Assembly (NCBI GenBank): GCA_963924555.1
Contig: OZ004593.1
Location: 3,716,480 to 3,780,479, forward strand
DNA length: 64,000 bases
Direction: 5' to 3'
Source of the DNA: Crambe crambe
Lineage: Eukaryota > Porifera > Demospongiae > Poecilosclerida > Crambeidae
A model generated the notes under the pieces. It saw nothing but the letters and a program-made list of their open reading frames with translations, made no database searches and was not told where the DNA came from. Positions 1 through 12,418 of this stretch are shown here, piece after piece; positions within the stretch are counted from its first letter, which is position 1, and each line of letters starts with the position of its first letter. The position numbers were made by a program, and so were the translations under genes.

Positions 1-129
1 CTATGTCAGCCATTTTGAAATTAATGACGTCATTTATGACACACGAGCGTCTGTCATGATCACATGCATGTATGCGTGTGCCAACCAGTACCTAGCTAGC
101 TAGCCACTCTAAATAAAAATGAATTGAGA

Positions 130-455
130 AAAGGTCATATAGCTAAAAAGTAAACAAACAATTGAAAGGGAAAATATTTAAAAAGGCCATGTAGGGTTAG
201 TCTGTACTTTTACCTATAGCAGTTTCTGTGAACAAACATCAAATTATGCTGCCTTCAATAATAATCCCTACATCACTGCCTAAACCAAGTAGAACTTTAC
301 ACTGACATGAACAATAAAGCAGCTTGGTGGGAGGCAGTGATGTAGAAGGCAGCATAATTTTGATGTTTGTTCACAGAAACTGCTAGCTATAGGTAAAAGT
401 ACAGGCTAACCCTACATGGCCTTTTTATTTAGCATAAATTTTTTCCTTTCACTTA
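130..455. repeat. Fold-back MITE-like element, copy 1
   Basis: The left arm (AAAAAGGCCATGTAGGGTTA, then sequence through GCTGCCTTC) recurs in reverse complement as the right arm ending at the ACCCTACATGGCCTTTTTAT stretch near 410-430. The arms are about 85 bp and separated by a unique loop of about 80 bp. A second copy lies at 2880-3160 with its loop in the opposite orientation. The flank to the left (AAAGTAAACAAACAA) also recurs beyond copy 2, so the full unit extends further left. No coding capacity is visible. Confidence 0.85.
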
Positions 456-1892
456 TTGAAAGTAGTAACCCCAGAGGTTGGCAAGCTGTGGACGATAACA
501 GGACCATCAAGCACCATGCAGTCAAACATAGCAGGTGGCTCATTCTCTACAGATTGCTCAATACATTGCAGTAATTCAGACTTAGCACTTGGCAAATTGA
601 GCTTACCCAGCTCCTAGAGAGATGGTGGGAACGATTGGATCTCATGAGCGAAAAATTCACTTTCAAAAAGCCACAATCCACAAGAAGAAAAACTTCTATT
701 TACTGAGCACATGGGATTTAGAATTCTATTCAGTGCATACCTTATTAAAGAAATTGTTTTGAGCAAGGTAGACCTCTGTTTGTTCGATCAGGCAAGGAAT
801 CCGCATACTCATCAAATCCACATGCATGTACTTGATGCAGAAAAAGTACAATTACAGCACTATCCGAGACCTTGCATTCAAAAGCTGAAGAGGTAGTTCT
901 ATTAGCTAATGATTAACAAATGAATGCTAATATCACTTGTGCACTCATGCAGCAGCGAAAAAAAGAACACACACATTAATAAGCCACAAAATAGTAATTT
1001 TGAAGGATAAATAGCGGCCATTTTGTTGTGCGGCGAAAAATTTTGAACATCCAAGAATAATTATAATGCTAATGCACCACTTTTACCTCATGTGTAGAAA
1101 AATAGGTATTTATATACTATTTGATGATAATAAGCCCACAAAAATAGTATTGCGTCAATTAAATGGCGGCCATTTTGTTCTGGGGCGTGAATTCATGAGG
1201 GCTCCTAGGCTAATATTGATTAGTATGATGAAAGCAAGCTGCTGACAAATTTTGGCGCTTTTGTCCGCTTCGTAACAATTTCATGAAAATTTGCCTCTAA
1301 GCAACCTGACTATAAATGGAGAAGTTTCCATAGTTCCTACTTGGCAAGCTATAATTCAGTCTTAATCGCCAGCATGCATCCAGTTGTATCTCCAGAATAT
1401 AATTTCATTTACATGCTCATCACACAGAAATATACTGACACCGGGATACTACGAAATTTTTATGACCTTGTGTCTCTCAACATCGATCAACAAGACTTGG
1501 GTGGCAGTTTTAGGCCTGCTTGTGTGAATTTGGTACATGTAGCTATTACCACTAGAGAGTTATCAAGCCAAGTTTCAATTTCAAGTGTAGGGCCATTTGT
1601 GTAAACAAGTTGTTTCATTTTAGTACCAGGTACATTCTATACTGCATGCAAAACCCAATGATCATTTCTATTCAAGCATAATAACACTATAAATTGACAC
1701 ACTACAGTCTTGACAGGTATATGTTACGAAAGAAAATTTTTGTGCTCCTCCAATGGGACATCCATGCCATCCCTACTCAGAGAGTACTCTCTTATCATCA
1801 CCCTAGTTGCTGCATTAATATTAATTCTAGTGCATTATTTAAACTTGTGAATATATTTTATTGAAGCCTATAGTTTTTTTTCTTAATCATAG
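456..1892. other. Non-coding, probably intron or upstream region of the GrpE gene
   Basis: No exon is recognisable here on either strand. The short open frames at 711-896 and 1341-1604 lack similarity to anything I know and look like chance. The stretch ends in a pyrimidine-rich tract and AG at 1891-1892, the acceptor of the GrpE exon. Confidence 0.5.
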
Positions 1893-2306
1893 GATAAATA
1901 CTTGAGAGCACTGGCAGAGACTGAAAATGTCCGTCAGACAACAAGAAAAAGAGTGGAAGAAGCCAAACTATATGGTGGTCAAGAATTTGCAGAACAAATT
2001 ATAAATGTGGCTGATATTATAGAAAAAGCAAAGGACAGCATAAAGAACAATCTAGATACTGAAGCATTGGTGGAAGGAATGAAAATAATGGAAGCAGAAG
2101 TTCAAAAAATATTCAAGAAAAATGGGCTAAAGAAGTTAGGTAGTGTTGGAGAATCATTTAGTCCTTCAATTCATGAGGCATTGTTCGAAGTTCCTGGAGA
2201 TGAACCTGGGACGGTGGCTGTTGTGTCCAGGAAAGGCTACATGCTTCATAATCGAACTTTGAGACCTGCTGGAGTAGGAGTCACTGTGGTAAAAAATGAG
2301 ACATAA
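1893..2306 (+). CDS. GRPEL: GrpE-type nucleotide exchange factor, 3' terminal exon (partial)
   Basis: GrpE proteins release ADP from Hsp70; the animal form works on mitochondrial HSPA9 during protein import. After the acceptor AG at 1891-1892 the exon reads DKYLRALAETENVRQTTRKR, the end of the GrpE dimerisation helix, then the connecting helices (AEQIINVADIIEKAKDSI), and closes with the beta-domain that contacts Hsp70 (HEALFEVPGDEPGTVAVV, then RTLRPAGVGVTVV). The stop is at 2304-2306. It encodes about 137 residues, roughly the last two thirds of a usual 200-220 residue protein; the transit peptide and N-terminal helix must lie on exons left of the window or in exons I could not find in 1-1890. 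The frame is open throughout and conservation is high, so it looks like a live gene. Confidence 0.9.
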   Translation, partial: DKYLRALAETENVRQTTRKRVEEAKLYGGQEFAEQIINVADIIEKAKDSIKNNLDTEALVEGMKIMEAEVQKIFKKNGLKKLGSVGESFSPSIHEALFEVPGDEPGTVAVVSRKGYMLHNRTLRPAGVGVTVVKNET

Positions 2307-4980
2307 CTAGATATAACCTTGTTCCCAGGCCTATTTTTATCCACTGCTTGCACATGCATGAAATTATTTAACCACATAACCCTAGATGCACAGGGCAGTG
2401 ACAATAAATAACTGCCAATAGATCACGAGGTAGTTAGCTGATGACAATCAACTGATTGATCACAAGCTAGCTGATACTTTGTCCTCTCGTTTTTCAGCAC
2501 GCTGGACAAAGCTTTCAGAAAGGTAGGTAGGTTCAGCACTCATTAGGATCCTTCATGCACATCATAGCTAGATGGTCTCTTGATGCTCTAAAATGCTTCT
2601 CAATATCTCCAAGGCTAGAATAGCAGCAGCAAAGCAATAGCAATCTCCAACAGTAGCCTTGTACTTGGCTAAACTTCACCCATTCTGTTACATACTAGCA
2701 TAGGCCGTATATGGATGGATAAGGATAGTATTTTATTTCCCTGAATACAGGAAAATCATGCACAAGCATATGAGGCCTTATTCCCCCCTCCCCTTTTGAA
2801 AGCAGGCCTGGGTATGATAGTGCGATTATTTTTATAATTGTTCTCTTGAATCCCAATATAATGGAAGTAGTTTTAATTATATGAAAGGAAAAAGATTTAT
2901 GCTAAATAAAAAGGCCACGTAGGGTTAGTCTGTACTTTAACAGTTTCTATCAACAAAAATCAAAAATTATGCTGCCTTCAATATACATCACTGCTGCCCA
3001 CCAAGCTGCTTTAGTTCATGTCAGTATAAAAGTGTTCTGCTTGGTTATTATTGAAGGCAGCATAATTTTGTTTGTACTAACTACATGGCCTTTTTATTTA
3101 GCATAAATTTTTTTCCTTTCACTTGTTTGTTTGTTTACTTTTTGTATGACCTTTGAATATTGTTTTCAAGTAAAAATTAATTGATAGCTGGTTGGCATGC
3201 GTGCACGTGATAGTGACCGACGCGCGCGCATGACAAATGATATAACGATGGTAAAAGTACATTGTGTGGTTAAAACTGCACAAGTTCATACGAGTTTCAT
3301 TATCGTATGTGAAGGGATCATGGAGTTACAGCCATCAAAGAAGATGAATCTGATGAACGAATCATAAAAATTTTAGATTTAGGCGGCAGCTGGTGCCGAT
3401 CGTTGACGCTGTTCTGGAGGAGTTTGAGCAGTCATATCATCTTCTGCATTGTTTTCCAGATATAAGAAGTTTAGTTGAGCCTGTAGCAAGAATAGAAGAG
3501 ATACAGAGTCTAGTTTGTATTGTTCTAATGAGAGAAGCCACGCCCATTTTGTACTAACCCTACATAGTGAACTACACTAAACCACTATTAAGTCCTTGTA
3601 TGGATTGAAGCAAATAATGATTGTTCTCAAAAAATCACAGATTTCAACTGGCATTCAGTATAATCCGCAGGATTTTGACAGCGCCGATCCATGTTTGCTA
3701 AATGAGACTATGAATAGAGGTTTCCATATATGCTTTATCAATGCAGACACTTGAGGACATCAGTTCTCCATTCCACTGCCTTGTTTCCCACAGTATTTTT
3801 TGATGGTTCCCATTATCAGCAGCATAGACATTCCCAGCATATGTAACTGCATTCCTGTGTATTTCAGGTGCTTTTAGTCTCGTCTTGATTTCTTCAGCAT
3901 ACATATCTCTGGTTCTCTGGGCTGCTAAAATTCTTGGTGGTTTTAGGGTGCTAAGGAGATCAATGTTCTTACTTCTATATAGTGCTTCTTTGGAGGTGCT
4001 TGACACAGTACTATAATTCCAATCACCACTGTCTTTTTATTGTGGTTAGCTGTGACCCTATTCAATATTATTTTTTTATAAATCCCATGGATGCACAGAA
4101 TCTATAGGTGAATATAACAATCGTTATTTTCAACTTTCAGACAACATATTACATGGGTCTTAATGATCAAATGATTTCATCTTTATGCCCACTTGCTAGA
4201 TTTTCAAGGGCAGTCAGAGCTGTTTAGAACAGCAATAGGCAAAATATCCTAGTTATAGAGTACCATGTCACTACCATACACACCAAAATTTTAAATATTG
4301 CCTAATTTTCGTGGGTGCTATGAACAACTTTGCTAATGCCTGTAATTCTCAGGAACTGTTGGACTTGTATAATTTTTTCTCTCAGACACCTTCTATCTAT
4401 ATTCTAGAACATAACATTGAATTTCAATATTAATTTTTTGTTTATTCTTATTTTTTCATGCCCGACCTTGTGATTTGAAAAGTCTAAGCTAGATATAGAA
4501 AGAAACTGTTACGTTGATCACCTTGGCTTATGAAAGCTGCATGCAAAAAATTAGCTGATTCCAACCAGTGGTTCCTGAGATGTACAAGGTAATCAAAATT
4601 TTATGGTTTAAGGTATTTTAGCCACACCCCCTCTTAATAACTAATACATAGTGTGTAGATTGATCCTATCTGAAGATAAGACTATAAAATTATCTGACTA
4701 GCTGCAGTATAAGTGCAGGACAACCTTTTCAAACTCTAGAAATAGAAGCACAGGCGTTGCTATTGCAAGCACCCTTAAAGTCCATTGTTTCATATTACTG
4801 GAATTACTACTACATGCCCACTCCTGAGGCTAGTATGGTATTGATATACACACACTGAATGCACAATTTTTACAGATTGCTATAATTATGATGAAGCAGC
4901 ACAATACATGCAATAAAGAGTGATTAAAAATAACTTTGTATGTTAAAAGTCCTTTCATTCATATGTTCAATTGTTTTTCT
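2307..4980. other. Intergenic, with one fold-back repeat and one unexplained reading frame
   Basis: Apart from the element at 2880-3160, I see no recognisable gene. A minus-strand open frame at 3698-4006 (about 100 residues, with KPPRILAAQRTRDMYAEEI and GNVYAADNGNHQKILWE) has plausible amino-acid composition but no family I can name and no clear splice partners; it could be an orphan exon or transposon remnant. Confidence 0.4.
2880..3160. repeat. Fold-back MITE-like element, copy 2 (inverted relative to copy 1)
   Basis: The arms start with GCTAAATAAAAAGGCCACGT and end with CATGGCCTTTTTATTTAGC. The loop (ACATCACTGC through AGTGTTCTGCTTGG) is the reverse complement of the copy 1 loop. The right flank (TTGTTTGTTTACTTTTTGTA) matches the reverse complement of the left flank of copy 1, and the similarity continues outward to a GCATGCCAACCAG-like word in both. 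The pair therefore forms a long-range inverted repeat around the GrpE exon. Confidence 0.85.
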
Positions 4981-7900
4981 TTAATATGTTGTAAATGGCT
5001 TGTTGTGCACCAAGTGGTCCAAGAGATCAAGAGCCTATGAATAATAAGATACTAGTCTCACACAGCACAAGGAAAAAAAAGTTAGCCAAGTATGAAGTTT
5101 GCACTTTAAACAAGCACAATAGGACCATAAATATAAAAATGAAGGCTAAAGCATGCACTAACTTGGCTATGCCAACAACTATTTGCATACACTGTAGATA
5201 ATGTTCTTACAGCCTCTGGTTGGTCCATGGGTACCATATGACCTGCTCCTTCTACTGCTGCAAATGTTAAACCTCCTCCTGACCTCACTTGACCTGCAAC
5301 CATGTCACCTATCTTCCATTGGACATTGGGCGCACTAGCAAATGCTGACTGTAAATATAACACAGTGATGACCTCCCTCCCAAACTTCTAAGGAAAAAGT
5401 TCTATATTTGTGGCTGTCTTAAAAGCCATGAACTTAACAGTAGTTTTAATATAATAATCATGGTAAGACTACCTACCTGTTCAGTCCATTTTGTAGCATT
5501 GGTCCACTCCATTCCACCCAAATAATTGCATATATAATCCTCCTTGCCACTGTACACCAATACACGCCTTCCACTGTCCAATACTTTAGCAGTAGCAGAT
5601 GCAAACTCGTGAACCCAATCACCTAGCAACTATAAATTGAATTGATCACTCTGCTTCTGAATGGGAAGGGTTAGCACACTATAAACACAACCTATCACAT
5701 ACCAATAAATGGATTAGTTGAGTGCATGAAGACCATGTTTTGTTCACCCCTAAGTCTGCCTGGATATCCTTTCGATTCAGAAAAACATCCACCTAATTGT
5801 AGCACACCACATCATATTGTTTGTAAACAAGCTTGTTTTTTTAGACTATGCCTTGGCATGTAGCCGACAAATTTGATTTTTTTTTTTTTTCCCAAGTGGA
5901 ATCATAGAACCATGCCATGCTAGGGGCAGAGTTTCCAACTAGAGTCAGAGCTAGAGAGAAGCTAGTTCATGCTATGAAGTGCCAACTAAAACCTGGGCCA
6001 TTGGTTGTTAACTTGTCTATACTACAGTACTGTCTCTGCTCTTGGTCCTTGGCTCTTTCTGCTTTGCTTACTTGACTTATGATTCTTCTGTTCTTGCTAT
6101 TCTAAGGCTCTCTCTTGCTATTTTTGCAGACAATCAAAATCTTTAGCTTTGTACCCTGTTTTTGGTTTTCTTACTCCCAGCAGACGATCATTTACTTGTC
6201 TGCCATTTGGCTGCAAGGTCACGCTTGTATAACTACTTGCATGTGCACTAATCTGCCTCTAACACTGTGCCAAAGTAATTCGGTGGCGAGGCAAAAAATC
6301 TTGAGGTACGTAGTCATGATATACCTACTCTTGATAAATCATAACAGAGTGGAGGATCTTCACACTTCTTTCTGATGTCGTACACATTGATACTGTAAGG
6401 GGAAGGGGAAAAAATCAATACTCATAGATTGGCTCAAATGTAGTAATGAACACAAAAGATCCATACCTTCTCTTCAAATGTATTTCAGCAGCTTCAAGCA
6501 CAAATAATTCAATTATCTGCAATGTGTAGAGTATTAATCATTTAAACAAAACCCATCATGATCTTAAATTTCAACAAAACCTATCATGATCTTAAATTCA
6601 ACAAAACCTGTTGTACCTGACACTCCATGAAGGCAACAGGATAAATGTGGAGATCAATCAATCCTAAACAAAGATAAAATTGGTCAAGAGCCTAAAGAAA
6701 AAGCTTTTAATTATGCACTTTCCCAGTGATACTGTAAACAACTTCATTAATGTGCCATACCTTTACACCCTTCATAGAGCACATCAGCAGCAGCAACAGT
6801 TGAGGTATTGATAAGATTATTCTGAGAAGAAAACTGCAAATTTAAAATTGAAATACAGGCAGGTGTATGATTGAGTGACAACATAATATTAGTGGGTCAT
6901 GTAAAAAATCTAAAAGCGAATTTCACACTTGTTTTTTGTGTGGATTTCAGGACATCCACATTTAAATTTAGGGATTACTGCAAACCTAAGTAGGTTCATA
7001 AGTTTTTAGGATAGGAAAATATCACAGTGATTGTGGCCTTGATAGATGCGATCTTCGTACCTTGGAGTATGCTCCATACTGTAGTTTGGGGTCCACCCAA
7101 CCATTGCCAATTCCAATACCTTTAAGGTTTTTTGCATATGGAGAACTGCTTTCAACAATCACTTGAGCAGTGGCAGGAACATAATGTCCAGCTGTGAAAG
7201 CAAAAAGATAAGTCAAGATACATAATGATGGTCCTTGTCTATTACCATAACTTTCTCCAACAATGTAAAGATCAAGGTTAGCATACTTGGGATAAATCTT
7301 ATAAAATTCCTGGAGCATGGTCCACAGCTCAGTGCCAATGGTCCTTTCATTGGTCACATACCCTAATGGACTGGAAACAAAGGAGAACCCAGTGCCTGCT
7401 GGTTGATCCACATATAGCAAGTTGGCAAATGCATTCCAACCTACATATCAAAAGTAAACACTGACATGTCAGGATAACTCGTTCATTTAGACCTAGCTGT
7501 TTACTGCAAAGATAGTCCTGATTACATGGCTATAGGAAATCTGTAAACTCCTCATAACATCTAGTGAGTTTCATAAATATTATTTACCATACTTGTTGAA
7601 AATAGGATCAGTTTTCCCTTCAGGGATAAGAAATGGACCATTTTCTACCAATAGTGCAAGCATACTTGAGCAACCAGGACCTCCTGTCAACCATACCACA
7701 AGTGGATCTGAGCTAGGATCACTACGGCTTTCGATAAACCAGTAGAATAAATTAACCCCATGAGTTTTGTTTACCTGAATAAGATTTAACATTAGAAAGG
7801 TTAAGACTGCTACAAGAGATTAAGGGTACAAATTATTATCACCCATTTTTAAAATATCCATATCCCTTGATTTGGGTCTCAGAAGAATGGTGTACTTGTA

Positions 7901-8711
7901 TTTTATTTGTATTTTCGTACTACAAGGTCCTTCATTTCTGATTTCATTCTCATCAATTCTTGTCTAAGCTTTGTCAATTTCTCGACATTTCTAGGCAAGA
8001 CTGACAAAGAAGTCCTCTCTGAAATATATCTTCAAACGTTGGTGGACTAAGTTAGCATAAAAATTCTTCCAGGATGTTGACAGCTGAGGCTAATAGCCTC
8101 ACATTATGCTTGTCAGTTACTAGTATTGCACACCAAACAAGCTCTTTCAGACACCTTGACATAGTGCGTGCCGTGCTCTCTGGGCACACAGTAGCTCTTA
8201 TGTGTAAGTCATGCGACTACAACATTCCAGAGGTCCACAAAAACCTCCCCTTCCATCTGGAAAAAGGTCTGGCCACGCGAGACTTACCAGCTAGTTCACT
8301 CATGAAATAATAAGCGAGATATCAAGCTATTCCAAATGGATTTTGTCAGGTACTGTCTGATAGAACTAAGTTATGTCAATAGATCTAGCTAGCTACTATA
8401 ATAATTGCCATAATAGCACAGTATACCATCTCACATGCACAAGTAAATGTAACTGTCTTACACCTGTGAGAGTAGCATGTAAAGTGAGCTCAAAGGATGT
8501 AGTTTCTGATCGAGATACCTTAGTACAACCTTACCTTCGAATGTGGCACAAAATGGAAATTACCTCAAGCCAAGCTAGCTGTTGGGTAACGTACCTCAAT
8601 ATATCCTTTGTACTGAGTTGAATTATCGGGCCAGTTGATACCACATAAAGATATGGAAGGGAATGACAGGCTTAAAATGACCACACAGGCGAAAATTCTC
8701 GCAACTCCCAT
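4981..8711 (-). CDS. Serine carboxypeptidase (peptidase family S10), secreted or lysosomal, 12 exons
   Basis: Removes C-terminal residues from peptides in an acidic compartment (family knowledge). Exons: 8711-8595, 7774-7588, 7440-7246, 7191-7061, 6833-6761, 6663-6617, 6516-6467, 6392-6329, 5792-5703, 5629-5477, 5348-5211, 5034-4981; phases close to 432 residues, a normal S10 length. The N-terminus [20 protein letters not shown] is a signal peptide. The oxyanion/GGPGCSS motif is on exon 2, the nucleophile box GESYAGHYVP spans the exon 3/4 junction, the Asp box is [12 protein letters not shown] on exon 10, and the His box is [11 protein letters not shown] on exon 11. The motif NVYDIRKKC with PLCYD is the conserved disulphide region. 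The start is the first ATG before the signal peptide. It is closer to yeast CPY/plant enzymes by eye than to vertebrate CPVL; subtype is uncertain. All catalytic residues are present, so it should be active. Confidence 0.95.
6549..6610. repeat. Short tandem repeat in a carboxypeptidase intron
   Basis: The unit AACAAAACCTATCATGATCT plus TAAATTTC occurs about twice with a partial third copy inside the intron between the exons at 6663-6617 and 6516-6467. Confidence 0.7.
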
Positions 8712-9380
8712 GTTTCTCTAGCTCTAGCTCTAGCTTAACTTTACCTATTAAATGGAGCTAACCCTTTACCTTCTTATCAAGTCAAAGTTCATTATAAAGG
8801 CCCAGTGGGCATAGTAAAGACAAGTGAGTGAATAAAAAGTCTGAGACTGATAAAAGTTCCTGCAATAGTTCATTGCTGCTAAAGTTGTTGGTGTGAGCAC
8901 TAGCACTGAGGACGTGGCAGAGGAGAGAATCTCTGTGTCTCACACAGAGTGGAAACCTAATCACACACACTAGATTCTTCAGCTCAGGCCTTCAAATGCA
9001 CTTGGCATTAACACAATATCCCATAATCTTGGCCTCTTTCCACCTTCACTAAAATGGACATGTCAGCCCTGGCTGCATGTTGGATTAACATCAGGTCACA
9101 GTCCTTGACAACACGTGGGTGAGGGTAGAACTGAAGGATCACCAAAATGAAGTCAGTTCCAAAATATTTCTCCAGGTTCCTACATTCACAAACCAGGCAG
9201 ATAGAGTTGATATCATCTGACAGGGATGTCAGAGTCTCACTGTTCTTTTCCACTGAAATCTTCGCAAGGAAGTTTATTTATTTATTTTATTTTATTATGA
9301 CTACAGATTTGGCAGATGTGGAATTAAACATGGTGAACAGTGACAATGAGAGAAATCTGGAAACAAAAAGCTTCCAGCCT
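8712..9380. other. Intergenic, no recognised gene
   Basis: This contains the upstream region of the carboxypeptidase gene. A minus-strand frame at about 9008-9260 (with LVCECRNLEKYFGTDFILVI) has protein-like composition but no recognisable domain and no clear start; I leave it uncalled. Confidence 0.4.
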
Positions 9381-9941
9381 TTATAGGAAAACATAAGAGC
9401 ATGAAGTTATAAAGAAGAACAGAAGACAGAAGAGAGTACATTTATGACAAGGGCATATGAAATGAAAAAAGTTGCTATTGATAGAAAATATGACCACAAA
9501 AAAAAAAGATTTCAACTTAGCAGTAAGAACTTTGACTGATAAATTTGTATCAATTGGTGGTAGTTTGTTCCACAGTTTTGCTAAATGCCTAAAGTAAGAA
9601 TGACCGGAGAGTTTCAATTTCGAGGAGACACGACTAAGCTTTCCATACTTAGCTGATCTAATCCAGAATGTTCCTTATTTGACACTTGAGAGATTTAATA
9701 AAAAAGACAATATCCTGGTACATCATAAGTGGCAGTAGGTTCAGGGATACCAAACGAGACTTGTAAAATCTGATAGGATAAACTTAGTAGTTTGTCTTTG
9801 AATTTGTTCCAAACTAGACACATCCTTAATATAGGTTATTTTAGAGTGAACCAAAAAGATATAAAGTTTCCTTCTACATTTGGTACTTATTGACCAACGA
9901 ATCAATCCCAGTATACTGTTTAGTTTCCTCGTAAGGCACAA
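9381..9941 (-). mobile_element. Non-LTR retrotransposon C-terminal fragment
   Basis: Two minus-strand frames recall the C-terminal end of jockey/CR1-type reverse transcriptase proteins. 9741-9941 reads RKLNSILGLIRWSISTKCRR, then LYIFLVHSKITY and LEQIQRQTTKFIL, as in the usual 'R..LY..LV...L.Y ... LE.IQR.ATKFIL' pattern. 9381-9617 reads SYFRHLAKLWNKLPPIDT, matching the terminal 'RLPRLWNSLP' block, followed by a Cys/His-containing tail. The frames are broken between the two parts, so it is a dead fragment. Confidence 0.7.
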
Positions 9942-9949
9942 TGCTCCTG

Positions 9950-11090
9950 CCCAGCCACAATAGATGATGGGGTGTTAGAATACCATTGCAGGAGCTGCAG
10001 GAGCCTCTTGCTTAGCTAACCTAGGAAGGAGTTCAGCATTATTTTGTATTGAGTTATGTGTAAGGCACCAGTTCTCTACCCCATACAGCAAATGCATGTA
10101 TCTACCATCAGTCTGCCAGATGAGAGGTCTCCCTGGAAAAGGCATATGTGAAGAAAGATTTCCTTGCCTTCGTGATGTTGTCAGTTTGACAGATAGGTCG
10201 TGGTTCCATTGGTAGCCAAGGGATTTGGCAGTGCCCTCAATTTCACAGAGGATGTTTGATATTATCGTTCTGACTAAACGACACTTTGTTAGGATTTAGC
10301 TGAAGATGTTACTCTTGGCAAACTTGAGTACCTCATTGGTCTGTGCCTGAAGGGAGGACAATGAGGCAGACAGGCTTCTGATGTCATCTGCATCCCCACC
10401 ATATAAGCTGTTCACGCACAGTCCCAGGCCCGAGGACTCCAGTGATTTCAGCAGGGGGTCTATCAAGATGTTGAATTGGAGATATTTAATTGACCCTGGC
10501 AGACACCTCTTTCAATTGGGAATGGTGTACCTGAGGCACCATCGATTTGGACACTACATGTCCCACCTGCAATCATTTCCTGATTAGTCTCCAGGTCTTG
10601 CCATTGATACCAAAGGAAAATAACTGGTCTAACAACACTGGGAACTCGACACTGTCGAAGGCTTTCTTTAGGTCAAAGAGACACATGTGCATAGTAGAGC
10701 TGTCGTTCATGTATCTTGCAATCAGCTCTTGGACACAAAGATGGCATCTGCACACCCAACATGCTTGCAGTAGGCAGACTGGTTGAGAGGTGGAAAACCA
10801 GAGTATCCCCTCCAGAACATTTGAAAGGACAGAGTTCATGGTGAGCACCCAGTAGTTGTTGGTGAGGAAGGGCCTTGTAGACTGGGCATAAGAGCCCTGC
10901 CTTGAACATGGGCGGTATCTCTTCCATCTCAATGATTGAACTGAGCACTCCCAGGAGCCACAGGTGAAGTATCTCACCACCCCATTTGAGGTGCTCAGCA
11001 ACAATTGCATCGGATTGCAGACCAGAGGAGGGAGTATCTTTGAGTATTTCAGTTATAAATTGTGTGCACAAAAAGGACGCATGCAAACCT
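9950..11090 (-). mobile_element. Degraded non-LTR retrotransposon (reverse transcriptase fragment)
   Basis: Reading the minus strand from 11086 down: a block with AEHLKWGGEILHLWLLGVLS followed by EEIPPMFKAGLLCPVYK (RT motif region 0-1), then in another frame LFDLKKAFDSVEFPVLLDQL (RT motif A, with FDSV), then a damaged YADD region (GGDADDIRSLS near 10380), then near 10080 YMHLLYGVENWCLT, the connection-domain motif. The frame shifts several times, so it is not coding. It differs from the fragment at 9381-9941 and may be a separate element. Confidence 0.75.
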
Positions 11091-11285
11091 ATTAGCGACT
11101 TAGAATTATGATTTATTTATAGATGAGAAGCAGAAACATGAGCAGATTAAATGATATGAAACTGTCATTTCTTTTCATAAATTGACATTTCCACTTCATC
11201 ATTTAAATTATCCTCAGTATTCAATCTAGCATACCTGGAGTAAATCAAATCATTCAAATAAACTGTATATGTATTCAACTCTAAC

Positions 11286-11538
11286 TTACTTTCTAGAAAC
11301 TGTCATTTTCTTTCTTCTCCCTGATCTGACATATCTGAAGCCAACAATCACCAATAACATTAAGAGTACAGCTGTAATCTGAAGAAAAATAGTATCATAG
11401 GCTTAATAAAATTGATCAATACTGTTGTTACCAATAGAAGACCATTTTGAACTGCAATAGACTTCCAATAGCTAACAGGGCCTTGAAGAACAACATGCTT
11501 TGTAGTTGCATTTATCTCTGATGAATTCGAAAAGAGCA
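11286..11538 (-). CDS. Last two exons of an unidentified single-pass membrane protein (partial)
   Basis: Exon 11538-11432 follows a TTATTGTAG acceptor and encodes NSSEINATTKHVVLQG with two N-glycosylation sequons and ends at a GT donor. Exon 11378-11286 begins after TTCTTCAG and encodes a transmembrane helix (ITAVLLMLLVIVGFRYV), a basic stop-transfer cluster (RSGRRKK) and a stop at 11286-11288. Joined in phase they give the typical C-terminus of a type I membrane protein with a short cytoplasmic tail. Upstream exons are not certain; candidates lie at 13025-13203. I do not recognise the family. Confidence 0.45.
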
Positions 11539-11643
11539 CTACAATAAAATACACACATTCAATATCACAATTCATCCATAATTTATAAATTGAACTATTA
11601 TTCCAGATCTAACTTAAAGGGTATGCTGGGTAACATAGGTGGA

Positions 11644-12418
11644 AAAAATCTTTCCCAGGCTCTCAGTGAAACAGGAAATGTGGGGGTGGGGGGGGGGGAA
11701 GGAGAGCCTGGTTTCTACTGCACGCACGGGCGTGTAAATTTTGACCACACGTACACAATTACAATTATATTCATAACACGATTGTCATAATCTATGATGT
11801 AGAAAACGTCACAATTAGTACAAACGCGCGTAGTACGAAATTGCAATGGATGCATGTCGCTTGTGTGAGCAGAGTGCAGCTATTTCCTTGTTCAGCAGTT
11901 CTGGATTATCATAAAAGTGGGCTTTTAGGATCAACAAACTCCTGGATGTCCCTGAGCCAGCTCCAGATGACCCCTTCCCATCACACATCTGTCAAGCTTG
12001 CAAGAGGAGAATAGTTTCCTTGGAGAGGGCAACTGCAAACATTACTAGCTTCAAAGAGCTGGCCAGATCTTCTTTGCAGAGATCCCTTGAGAGCACAGGG
12101 GCACGAACATATCCTTGCCATCAAATACAGCTCAGATAGCCAGCTTCTGCTCTTCCTTCAGCAACAGTTCGGGTAAACCAAGCATTGACAGGGCATGAGA
12201 AAGCACTTGCGGATAGTGAATCGCTTGAAGAAATGCTAGAAGAAACACTGGAACTTGAACTCGCAATCTTGCACTAAAAAACGATGAAATCAAAAACGGG
12301 AAAGTACGGAGGGAATCCAAATCCCCCAGAATGTGAGGGATCCGGTCTGCAGTAGAAACCAGGCTCTCCTTTCTACCCCCACATTTCCCGTTTCACTGAA
12401 AGCCTGGGCACGAGGCTA
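11644..12418. mobile_element. Non-autonomous TIR element carrying a ZAD-like zinc finger fragment
   Basis: The ends are about 75 bp inverted repeats: CCCAGGCTCTCAGTGAAACA and onward at 11654 match the reverse complement of the right end, which terminates in GCCTGGGCACGAGGCTA at 12418. Read outward-in, the right end begins TAGCCTCGTGCCCAGGC, closely like the ends of the 5 kb element at 53100-58172. The outermost 10 bp on the left are diverged and no target duplication is visible. The interior (plus strand, 11846-12090) reads MDACRLCEQSAAISLF, a break, then ICQACKRRIVSLERA: the same C-x2-C ... C-x2-C zinc finger type as in the 5 kb element. Confidence 0.75.

Noticed and set aside
10547-10786. 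Plus-strand frames over the retrotransposon
   Set aside because: They are antisense shadows of the reverse transcriptase blocks on the minus strand.
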